Below, in pieces: positions 15,511 through 22,695 of a DNA stretch of 64,000 bases. The translations under genes and the position numbers were made by a program. The stretch comes from Streptomyces fuscichromogenes (GTDB lineage: Bacteria; Actinomycetota; Actinomycetes; Streptomycetales; Streptomycetaceae): the NCBI RefSeq assembly GCF_014645815.1, contig NZ_BMML01000012.1, positions 27,268 to 91,267 of the forward strand. The letters are read 5' to 3'. Below the pieces are notes generated by a model. It was not told the DNA's origin. It was given only the letters and a program-made list of their open reading frames with translations, and did no database searches. Every line of letters begins with the position of its first letter. Position 1 is the first letter of the stretch.

Positions 15511-17211
15511 ATGACCAACAACCCACGGACCGACGGCGGGGACGCCGTCGTCTCCGCCTTCAACGCGGCGGGCGCCGACTACGTCTTCTGCTCCTCGGGG
15601 TCCGAATGGGCCCCGGTGTGGGAGGCGCTGGCCCGCCGCCACCGCGACGGCGAGCCCGCCCCGCGGTACCTCGACCTGACCCACGAGACGGTCGCCGTGG
15701 GCATGGCGACCGGGTACGGGCTGATCGAGCGCCGCCCGCAGGGCGTACTGCTGCACGCGGCGCCGGGCCTGCTGCAGGGCTCGATGGCCGTGCACGGCGC
15801 GCTGCTGGCCGGCGTGCCGATGGTCGTCGCCTCGTCGGAGTCGACGACGTACGGCGACGCACCCGGGCACGATCCGGGCGGCCAGTGGTACCGCAACCTG
15901 TCGATCGTGGGCGGGCCGCACGGCATCGCCCAGCCGTTCACCAAGTGGTCCACCGAGGCCGCCAGTGTGCACACGCTCCCGGTCATGATCACCCGGGCGG
16001 CCGAGCTGGCCCGGCGGGCCCCGGCCGGACCGGCGTACCTGAACATCCCGCTGGAGATCCTCCTGGAGGAGTGGGACGGCCGTGCGGCCAAGCCCGTCGT
16101 CCCGCCGGGCTCCACGCACAGTTCGCCGGAGGAGGTCGACCCGGTCGCGCAGCTGATCCGGGAGGCGGCCAACCCCGTGATCGTCACCGAGACGGCGGGG
16201 CGCGAGGCGGGCGGCTTCGAGGCTCTGGTCGCCTTCGCCGAGGCCTGGAACATCCCGGTCGTGGAGCCGGACTCGGCGGTGTGCGGCAACTTCCCGCGCA
16301 CCCACCCGCTGCACGCGGGCAGTGACATCGGCCCGTGGATGGACACGGCCGACCTCGTCCTGCTGGTGAACTGCCGGGCGCCCTTCTACCCGCCATCCCG
16401 CCGCCCGTCCAAGGCCAGGATCGTCGTCATCGACGAGGTCCCCCAGCGTCCGCACGTCGTCTACCAGGTGCTCTTCGCCGACACCTACCTGGAGGGCAAC
16501 GTCGCCAACACCCTGCGCCAGCTGACCAAACGGGCGCGGGACCTCGACGAGCGGGCGGTCGAGGTACGCCGGGCGGCGCAGGAGGAACGGCACGCCGCGG
16601 AGGAGTCCGCGATCGCGGCGGCGGAGACGAAGGCGGCCGAGGCCAAGGGCGTCGACCCGGTGCTGGTCGCTGCCACCCTGCGCAGGCTGGTGCACGGTCA
16701 GGACGCGATCGTCGTCGACGAGACCATCACCCACAGCCGGGTCGTCAAACGCCATCTCCGGACCGCCGACCCGGACTCCTACTTCTACGTCCAGGGCGGA
16801 CTCGGCCAGGGCATCGCGGTCGCCCTCGGCGTCAAACTCGCCGCCGGGGAACGGCCGGTGGTCCTCACCATCGGCGACGGCGCCTTCACCTACAACCCGG
16901 TGATCCCCTCGTACGACGCCTCGAACGCCTACGAACTCCCGCTGCTGATCGTGGTGTTCAACAACCGTGTCTACAAGTCGATGAACCTGAACCACCGGCG
17001 CTTCTACCCCGACGGCGCGGCCGCCGAGACCGGCGAATGGCTCGGCACCGATCTGCACCGGCTGCCCCGGCTCGCCGCGTTCGCCGAGCCGTTCGGCATG
17101 CACACCGAGACGGTCGACACCTCGGAGGCGCTCGCGCCGGCGCTGGAGCGCGCCCTCAAGGCCGTGGCCGAGGGCACGACCGCCGTCGTGGACGTCCTAG
17201 TCACCCGCTAG
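15511..17211 (+). CDS. Thiamine diphosphate-dependent decarboxylase-like enzyme
   Basis: 566 residues, three-domain ThDP enzyme of the acetolactate synthase/benzoylformate decarboxylase group. The cofactor-activating Glu lies in LTHETVAVGMATGYG (about residue 54). The Mg-ThDP motif begins GDGAFTYNP and ends at NNRVYKSM, near residues 450-490. The central domain is shorter than in acetolactate synthase and lacks obvious FAD-binding features, which favours a non-oxidative decarboxylase or acyloin-type enzyme. It lies between a lactonase-like gene and a 2-hydroxyacid dehydrogenase gene, so a 2-oxo acid is the expected substrate and an aldehyde plus CO2 the expected products. Confidence 0.75.
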   Translation: MTNNPRTDGGDAVVSAFNAAGADYVFCSSGSEWAPVWEALARRHRDGEPAPRYLDLTHETVAVGMATGYGLIERRPQGVLLHAAPGLLQGSMAVHGALLAGVPMVVASSESTTYGDAPGHDPGGQWYRNLSIVGGPHGIAQPFTKWSTEAASVHTLPVMITRAAELARRAPAGPAYLNIPLEILLEEWDGRAAKPVVPPGSTHSSPEEVDPVAQLIREAANPVIVTETAGREAGGFEALVAFAEAWNIPVVEPDSAVCGNFPRTHPLHAGSDIGPWMDTADLVLLVNCRAPFYPPSRRPSKARIVVIDEVPQRPHVVYQVLFADTYLEGNVANTLRQLTKRARDLDERAVEVRRAAQEERHAAEESAIAAAETKAAEAKGVDPVLVAATLRRLVHGQDAIVVDETITHSRVVKRHLRTADPDSYFYVQGGLGQGIAVALGVKLAAGERPVVLTIGDGAFTYNPVIPSYDASNAYELPLLIVVFNNRVYKSMNLNHRRFYPDGAAAETGEWLGTDLHRLPRLAAFAEPFGMHTETVDTSEALAPALERALKAVAEGTTAVVDVLVTR

Positions 17212-17231
17212 CCAGGAGACACACCACCGCC

Positions 17232-18284
17232 ATGTCCAACACCCCCACCAAGATCGTGGTGCCCGCCGACGACCTGCGCGACTTCTCCGCCGCCCTGCTG
17301 GAGAAGGGCGGCCTGAGCGCCGAGCACGCCCGGACCACCGCCGACGTGTTCGTCTGGGCCGCGCAGCGCGGCGTCGACTCGCACGGCACCGCCCGCGTCC
17401 CCGCCTACCTGGACCTGCTCGCCAAGGGCGTCGCCAACGCACAGCCGCGGATGACCGTCGAGTCGTCGGTTCCGGCCGCCGCGGTCCTCGACGCCGACCG
17501 GGCCCCGGGCCCGGTGGCCCTGACCGCCGCCGCCGACGAGGCGGTACGACGGGCCCGCGCGACCGGCATCGCCTCGGTCGGCGTCCGCCGCACGGTGCAC
17601 ACCGGCGCCATCGGCTACTACGTGTCCCGGATCGCCGAACAGGGACTGGTCGGGCTCGGGTTCGTGGCCGGTATGCCCAACATGGGCTACACCGGCGTCA
17701 GGGGCGCGGCCGTCGCCACCAGCCCGCTCGCCATCGCCGTACCGGCCCGTGGCCACGCCCCGCTGCTGCTGGACATGGCCACCGCCACCATCGCCCTCGG
17801 GAAGATCCGCCAGGCGAAGGCGAGCGGCACGCCGCTGCCGGCGGGCGCGGCCGCCACGGAGGACGGCACGCCGACGACCGACCCGGAACTGGCGGTCATG
17901 CCCCTGCCGCTGGGCGGCGCCAAGGGCTCCGGCATGTCGCTCGCCTTCGAGCTCCTGACCAGCGTCCTGGTCGGCGCGCCGATCTTCGCGGCCTTCCACG
18001 CGGGCGACCGCAAGCACCGCCAGAACGCCCTGCTCATCGCCGTGGACCCGGCCGCCTTCGGCGACCCGGAGGCCTTCACCGCGAACGTCGACGACACCCT
18101 GAGCACGCTGAAGGGCCTGCCGGTCGCGGACGGCGCGGACGGGGTGTTCTATCCCGGTGAGCGCAGCGCGGCGGTGGCGGCGGAGCGGGCGGCGAAGGGG
18201 ATCCCGGTCGCTCCGAAGGTGTGGCGCGAACTGACCGAGCGTGCTGAGCAGTTGGGCGTTGTCGCGCCGCAACTCGAAGGCTAG
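17232..18284 (+). CDS. Ldh-family (malate/L-lactate dehydrogenase, YlbC type) oxidoreductase
   Basis: 350 residues, the NAD(P)-dependent Ldh_2 family, which has its own fold and is unrelated to Rossmann lactate dehydrogenases. The active-site His is in DSHGTARVP (about residue 57). Family stretches VGVRRTVHTGAIGYYVSRIAEQGL and LPLGGAKGSGMSLAFELL are present. Members interconvert 2-hydroxy and 2-oxo acids. Start ATG 17232 follows CCAGGAGACAC. Being last in the operon with a lactonase and a ThDP enzyme, it most simply converts the 2-hydroxy acid released by the lactonase to the 2-oxo acid decarboxylated by the ThDP enzyme. Confidence 0.8.
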   Translation: MSNTPTKIVVPADDLRDFSAALLEKGGLSAEHARTTADVFVWAAQRGVDSHGTARVPAYLDLLAKGVANAQPRMTVESSVPAAAVLDADRAPGPVALTAAADEAVRRARATGIASVGVRRTVHTGAIGYYVSRIAEQGLVGLGFVAGMPNMGYTGVRGAAVATSPLAIAVPARGHAPLLLDMATATIALGKIRQAKASGTPLPAGAAATEDGTPTTDPELAVMPLPLGGAKGSGMSLAFELLTSVLVGAPIFAAFHAGDRKHRQNALLIAVDPAAFGDPEAFTANVDDTLSTLKGLPVADGADGVFYPGERSAAVAAERAAKGIPVAPKVWRELTERAEQLGVVAPQLEG

Positions 18285-18328
18285 GCGCTCCGCTGGAGGC
18301 GCTGATCTGTCGACTGCGGCGCCGTCGT

Positions 18329-18415
18329 GGCTGGTCGCGCAGTTCCCCGCGCCCCTGACGGGGCGCTGCATGAGCGCCCTTTCTTTTAGGGGCGCGGGGA
18401 ACTGCGCGACCAGCC
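18329..18415. repeat. Interspersed inverted repeat, copy R2 (complete)
   Basis: A perfect 28-bp inverted repeat (18329-18356 with 18388-18415) with a 31-nt loop lies between the convergent Ldh and esterase genes. The arm sequence is that of R1 with small changes. The flanking 37 nt of the left half, including part of the loop, is identical to R3. It probably acts as a bidirectional terminator. Confidence 0.85.
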
Positions 18416-18456
18416 CCCGACAACCGTCGGTCGCCCACCGGCAGCCCCCCGAGCTC

Positions 18457-19458
18457 TCAGGCGCCCGGCTCCCGAACGCCCCGCACATGGCGCGCGATGA
18501 GCGCATAGACCTCGCGTGCCCGCACGTCGTCCTTGCCGTCGTAGCCGTGATCGGCCCCCGCCACTTCGTGGTGCTCGACCAGTGCCCCCACGGCCCCCAG
18601 CCGCGAGGCGTACCGCTCGCCCTCCGCCCTGAGCAGGTCGTACTCGGCGGTGATCACCAGTGCCGGGGCGATGCCCGTGAGGTCGGCGGTGTCGGACGGA
18701 TGGGCGGGGGAGACCAGCGGGTCGGTGCGCTCCTTCGGCTCCGGGACGTACGCCGTGTCGAAGACCTCGGCCATCCAGGGCCGCAGCAGCGGCTTGGCGA
18801 CGGCGGCCCGCTTGTCGCCCGCGCTCGTCGCCAGGTCCAGCGGGGGATAGTGCAGGACCTGGAGGGCTATCGAGGGGCCGCCCCCGGCCAGCGCCTGCCG
18901 GGCCACCGCCGCCGCGAGCCCGCCGCCGGCGCTCTGCCCGCCCACGGTCAGCCGCGTGCCGTCCCAGCCCTGCTCGGCCGCGTGCTCGGCGACCCAGCGG
19001 ACCACCTCGTAGGCCTGGTGCGGCGGAGCCGGGAAGGGATGCTGCGGGGCGACGACGTAGTCGACGTTGACCACGGCGACCTCGGCCTCGGCGGCCAGGA
19101 ACCGGCAGAGCGGGTCGTCGAGTTCGGTCAGCGACATGACGTAACCGCCGCCGTGGAAGTTGACGTGCACCGGGGGAGCGGGGTCCGTGGCCGCCGGCAG
19201 GTACACCGTGGCACGGGCCGGTCCGACCGCCGTCGGGATCGTCAACGACCTCACCGTGCGAGGAAGTTCGGGGAACCGGGCGTGCGAGGCGGCATCCGAG
19301 CCCGGGCCGCTCGGGCGTCGGCTCGCGAGCAGGGTCAGCCGCTGCATGGTCTTCGCGGCGAGTGCGGCGACCGAAGGGCGGGCCAGGAGGGACATACGGC
19401 TCCGATCGGGAGGGGCGTGCGCTGCGGGGCGGCGCCGGCCGGACGACGGATCAACCAT
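18457..19458 (-). CDS. Alpha/beta hydrolase of the hormone-sensitive lipase family
   Basis: 333 residues. The HSL hallmark HGGGYVMS is at about residues 124-131, and the nucleophile elbow GQSAGGGLAAAV carries the catalytic Ser. The acid is in TAEYDLLRAEGERY and the His in GADHGYDGKDD. It is likely a cytoplasmic esterase for short acyl esters. I take ATG 19458, preceded by AGGA; ATG 19395 (MSLLARPS) is possible, since the first 21 residues look unstructured. It is transcribed toward repeat R2, away from the catabolic cluster, and shows no link to it. Confidence 0.8.
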   Translation of the reverse strand: MVDPSSGRRRPAAHAPPDRSRMSLLARPSVAALAAKTMQRLTLLASRRPSGPGSDAASHARFPELPRTVRSLTIPTAVGPARATVYLPAATDPAPPVHVNFHGGGYVMSLTELDDPLCRFLAAEAEVAVVNVDYVVAPQHPFPAPPHQAYEVVRWVAEHAAEQGWDGTRLTVGGQSAGGGLAAAVARQALAGGGPSIALQVLHYPPLDLATSAGDKRAAVAKPLLRPWMAEVFDTAYVPEPKERTDPLVSPAHPSDTADLTGIAPALVITAEYDLLRAEGERYASRLGAVGALVEHHEVAGADHGYDGKDDVRAREVYALIARHVRGVREPGA

Positions 19459-19527
19459 CAGGATTCCTGCTGATCGTCGGGTGACGATAACCCGCGTTCC
19501 GAACGTGGTGTCAAGCCCCCGCGCCGA

Positions 19528-20541
19528 TCAGTGGCGGTGCGGACCCGGCCCGTGGTGGTCGCGCGGCGGGTGGCCGCAGGGGGCGTGGCCGGGGGGCGGT
19601 GGAACCGGCGTCCCGGTGTCCCGGAGGGCGGTCACGCACGCGACGAACTGGGCGCCGTCGATCATGTGCTCGCTGTCGGAGGCGGCCTCGGCGAGACTCG
19701 CGCAGGACACCGCCAGCAGCGCGGCACCGGCGACCAGCGGCAGCGCGCGGCGCGGTGGCGGCGGGGCGAGCAGCGCCCGGACCCGTTGCGGCACCGCGCC
19801 TCCGGTCGCCGCGAGTGTGGCCCGCTCCGGGGCCTTGGCCGAGGCGAGGGCCGCCCGGCCCACCGCGCGGGCCACGACCCGTCGGTCCCCGAGGCGTGCC
19901 GCGGCCTCCTCGTCGGCCCAGCGCTCCAGCACGAAGCCGCCGGTCTCGGCGACGGGCCGCAGCAGCGGACAGACCGCCGCGGTGAGCCGCCAGGCGGTCT
20001 GGAAGAGGTGATGGCGGGCGCGCAGATGGGCCCGCTCGTGCGCGAGCAGCGCCTCTCGTTCGGCGTCGCCGAGACAGCGCAGCATCCCGTGCGAGACCAC
20101 GATCCGGCCCGGCGCCCCCGGAAGCGCGAAGGCGTGCGGCGACGCGTCGTCGAGCACGGCCAGCTCCAGGTCCCCGGGCAGCCGTGCGCACTCCCGGCGC
20201 GCCCAGAGCAGATGCCGTACCTGCCGTGCGGCGGAGACCGCGAGGCCGGTGAGGGAGGCGAGCAAGGTGACCGCCGCGATCGCGGACACGGTGAGGTACA
20301 CCGGGTCGTCCGCGCGCACCGCCGTCACCGACCAGCGGCCCTCCCTGGCGACCTCCGGGATCTGTGCGAGCCCGGTGAACGCCAGCAGCGCCAGCGAACC
20401 CAGCCAGCCGAGCGCCGTCACCAGCGAGCCGCCGGCCAGCGCCCAGGCCGCCGGCCGCGGCGCGAACCGCCCGGCGAGCCGGGGCGCCAGGGCCGCGAGG
20501 ACCACGGTGACCACGAAGGGGACGTAGACGCTGACGGTCAT
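19528..20541 (-). CDS. M56 (BlaR1-type) membrane metallopeptidase
   Basis: 337 residues. Hydrophobic segments lie near residues 5-20, 35-58, 83-104 and about 240-260. The zinc motif is HERAH at 168-172, followed by a downstream acidic helix (ERWADEEAAARL) expected to hold the third ligand. M56 proteases of the BlaR1/MecR1 kind cleave their partner BlaI repressor when signalled. There is no penicillin-binding sensor domain at the C-terminus, so the signal is unknown. The start is 4 nt past the stop of the blaI-like gene, an arrangement repeated many times in Streptomyces genomes. Confidence 0.8.
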   Translation of the reverse strand: MTVSVYVPFVVTVVLAALAPRLAGRFAPRPAAWALAGGSLVTALGWLGSLALLAFTGLAQIPEVAREGRWSVTAVRADDPVYLTVSAIAAVTLLASLTGLAVSAARQVRHLLWARRECARLPGDLELAVLDDASPHAFALPGAPGRIVVSHGMLRCLGDAEREALLAHERAHLRARHHLFQTAWRLTAAVCPLLRPVAETGGFVLERWADEEAAARLGDRRVVARAVGRAALASAKAPERATLAATGGAVPQRVRALLAPPPPRRALPLVAGAALLAVSCASLAEAASDSEHMIDGAQFVACVTALRDTGTPVPPPPGHAPCGHPPRDHHGPGPHRH

Positions 20542-20545
20542 CGGC

Positions 20546-20959
20546 TCACGGTCCTTCGTCGGCGGGGTGGCCGTCGTGCTCCCCGAGCAGGCGGTACAGC
20601 AACTGCTCGTCCTGCTCGGAGAGTTCGGAGACGAACCGGGTGAGCACGGCCTCCCGGTCGGAACCGCGCTCCAGCAGGGTGTGCATGCGCTGGGCGGTGT
20701 CGGAGGCCTCGTCGCGCACCGGCGCGTACACGTGGCCGCGGCCCGCCCGGTGCCGTACGAGCGTGTTCTTGTCGTGGAGCCGGGACAGGATCGTCAGCAC
20801 CGTCGTGTAGGCGAGGTCCCCCGGGAGCCGTTCCTGGACCTGCCGGGCGGTCAGCGGTCCGGAAGCGGCCCAGAGTGCCGCCAGTACGCCGCTCTCCAAC
20901 TCGCCGCGCGCCCGCCGGCCGGAGGTCTCGCCGCTCTCCCCGATCTTACGGTCGCGCAC
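20546..20959 (-). CDS. BlaI/MecI/CopY-family repressor
   Basis: 137 residues, starting at a GTG. The winged HTH is at about residues 20-90, with LTARQVQERLPGDLAYTTVLTILSRLHDK as the recognition region. The C-terminal part (RFVSELSEQDEQLLYRLL) is the dimerisation tail typical of the family. It should repress its own operon with the downstream M56 protease, which would inactivate it by cleavage. The region between this gene and the divergent MarR gene is about 170 nt and probably carries both promoters. Confidence 0.85.
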   Translation of the reverse strand: MRDRKIGESGETSGRRARGELESGVLAALWAASGPLTARQVQERLPGDLAYTTVLTILSRLHDKNTLVRHRAGRGHVYAPVRDEASDTAQRMHTLLERGSDREAVLTRFVSELSEQDEQLLYRLLGEHDGHPADEGP

Positions 20960-21120
20960 CGTTCACCGTCCTTCAGCCCCTGCTCGACGCCACAGCCTAC
21001 CGGGCGCGCCACCGCGGCCCGCCGTTGCGTGACCACGGAGTCCGACGGCCGGCGCATACGCTGACCGCAGTACGGGGGTAAACCCGCGCAGTAATTTACT
21101 TGAGTTACGCAACGATATGG

Positions 21121-21133
21121 TAAACTGGCCGGT
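21121..21133 (+). promoter_or_regulatory. Candidate leaderless promoter of the marR-like gene
   Basis: TAAACT at 21121-21126 is followed by exactly 7 nt and then ATG 21134, the spacing typical of leaderless transcripts in Streptomyces. No Shine-Dalgarno sequence is present. TTGAGT at 21100-21105 could be the -35 (15-bp spacer). GTAATTTAC at 21091-21099 is a palindrome in this unusually AT-rich stretch and may be the MarR operator. Confidence 0.45.
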
Positions 21134-21670
21134 ATGCCCACAGAACCGCTGCCAGCCGTCCCCGCCGCCACCTCGGAGGTCGTGGAGATCGAGCGCGCCC
21201 TGACCCGTATCACCTACCTGAGCACCCGGGCCCGGCAGCACGAGCGGCTGATGGCCCTCGCCGGTGTCCCGCTCGACCGCGCCGCGGTGGCCCTGCTGCG
21301 CCAGATCGCCGACTCCGAGCCGCTGCGCCCGGGGGAGCTGGCGCAGCGGCTCGGAGTCGAGGCGTCCCACGTGACGCGTACCGTGCAGCAGCTCCAGAGG
21401 TCGGGATACGTCACCCGGGTCCCCGACCCCGACGACCGCCGTGCCCAGCGGATCGAGCTCACCGACGTCGGCCGGGCGGCCGTCGACCGCGTCCGGGACG
21501 CCGGGGCGCGCGGCATGCAGCTGGCCCTGAACGGCTGGGAGCCCGAGGAGCTGCGGCAGCTGGCCACGCTCTTCCATCGCATGGTCGACGACTTCCTGAC
21601 CTACGCGGTCGAGGACGAGCCCGGCCAGGAACCGGCCGAGACGGCACCCCCGGCCTCACGGGCGGGGTGA
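21134..21670 (+). CDS. MarR-family transcriptional regulator
   Basis: 178 residues. The winged HTH is at about residues 50-120, with LRPGELAQRLGVEASHVTRTVQQLQRSGYVTRVPDPDDRRAQ as helix-turn-helix and wing; the DDRR wing motif is typical. The protein probably binds a small ligand or senses oxidation and represses its own promoter. The ATG seems to be at the very 5' end of its transcript. The next gene on the same strand starts 155 nt later and may or may not be under its control. Confidence 0.85.
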   Translation: MPTEPLPAVPAATSEVVEIERALTRITYLSTRARQHERLMALAGVPLDRAAVALLRQIADSEPLRPGELAQRLGVEASHVTRTVQQLQRSGYVTRVPDPDDRRAQRIELTDVGRAAVDRVRDAGARGMQLALNGWEPEELRQLATLFHRMVDDFLTYAVEDEPGQEPAETAPPASRAG

Positions 21671-21825
21671 GGCCGTCCGCGAGGCCGCGCCGCGCGATCG
21701 GCGGCGGCCCGCCACGAGGGTCGGTGCGGGGGACCCCTCGCACGCGCCGCCCGGAGCGGGACCCGACGGGGGGCGGAGCGGTACCGCCCGGTAATATCCG
21801 GCGGCAGGTCGTCTGAGGAGGCTTC

Positions 21826-22203
21826 GTGGGCCGTTCCGAACGTTCACCCCTGCTGCTGGCGGGACTGCTGGCCGCGGCCGGCGTCGCGCACTTCGCGGTG
21901 CCGAAGTCGTTCGACGCGACGATCCCGAAGGCGCTGCCGGGGTCGCCGAGAACGTGGACGTACGCCAGCGGGGCCGTGGAGCTGGCACTGGCGGCGGGGA
22001 TCGCCCTGCCGCGCACCCGCGCGGTGGCGGCCCGGGCGGCCACCGCCTTCTTCGTGGGCGTGTTCCCGGCCAATGTCCAGATGGCCGTCGACTGGCAGAA
22101 GCGGCCCGAGCCGCTCAGGACCGCGGCCCTCGCCCGGCTGCCGCTCCAGGTTCCCCTGGTGCTGTGGGCGCGCGGTGTCGCACGCAACGAGGAGGGCCGA
22201 TAG
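21826..22203 (+). CDS. DoxX-like small membrane protein
   Basis: 125 residues, GTG start with GAGGAGG 5 nt upstream. Four hydrophobic segments (about residues 8-25, 45-65, 68-85 and 100-118) match the DoxX/MauE-like four-helix family. It ends directly before the peroxiredoxin gene (no intergenic base), so the two are translationally coupled. DoxX proteins are linked to membrane redox or thiol-stress defence, which fits the neighbour. Confidence 0.7.
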   Translation: MGRSERSPLLLAGLLAAAGVAHFAVPKSFDATIPKALPGSPRTWTYASGAVELALAAGIALPRTRAVAARAATAFFVGVFPANVQMAVDWQKRPEPLRTAALARLPLQVPLVLWARGVARNEEGR

Positions 22204-22671
22204 ATGGCGGCAACTGTCGAGGTGGGAAGCAGGATCGAGGACTTCGCGCTGCCGGACGAGACCGGTACGACGCGGACCCTCACGGATCTGCTGGCCGACG
22301 GGCCGGTCGTGCTGTTCTTCTATCCCGCCGCCCTGTCGGCCGGCTGCACCGCGGAGGCCTGCCACTTCCGGGACCTCGCCGCCGAGTTCGCGGCCGTCGG
22401 CGCCCGGCCCGTCGGGATCAGCGGGGACAGCGTGGACCGCCAGCAGGAGTTCTCCGGCAAGCACACGCTCGGCATGCCGCTGCTCTCCGACGCGGACGGT
22501 GCCGTGCGGGAGCTGTTCGGTGTGAAGCGGGGCTTCTCGCTCGCTCCCACCAAGCGGGCCACGTTCGTCATCGCCCAGGACCGCACCGTCCTGGAGGTCG
22601 TCCGCAGCGAGCTGCGGATGAACACCCACGCCGACCGGGCACTGGAGGCCCTGCGCGCCCACCGGGGCTGA
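22204..22671 (+). CDS. bcp: Peroxiredoxin of the BCP (PrxQ) type
   Basis: 155 residues, AhpC/TSA fold. The peroxidatic Cys48 and resolving Cys53 form the BCP signature (AGCTAEACHFRD), five residues apart as in bacterial BCP. The protein should reduce hydrogen peroxide and organic peroxides with thioredoxin in the cytoplasm. It is co-transcribed with the DoxX-like gene directly upstream. The motif sequence starts A-x-x-A-G-C where many members have T-P-G-C, so the usual active-site Pro is missing, a small deviation. Confidence 0.8.
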   Translation: MAATVEVGSRIEDFALPDETGTTRTLTDLLADGPVVLFFYPAALSAGCTAEACHFRDLAAEFAAVGARPVGISGDSVDRQQEFSGKHTLGMPLLSDADGAVRELFGVKRGFSLAPTKRATFVIAQDRTVLEVVRSELRMNTHADRALEALRAHRG

Positions 22672-22695
22672 GCGGACGCCGCGGCCCCGCGCTTG

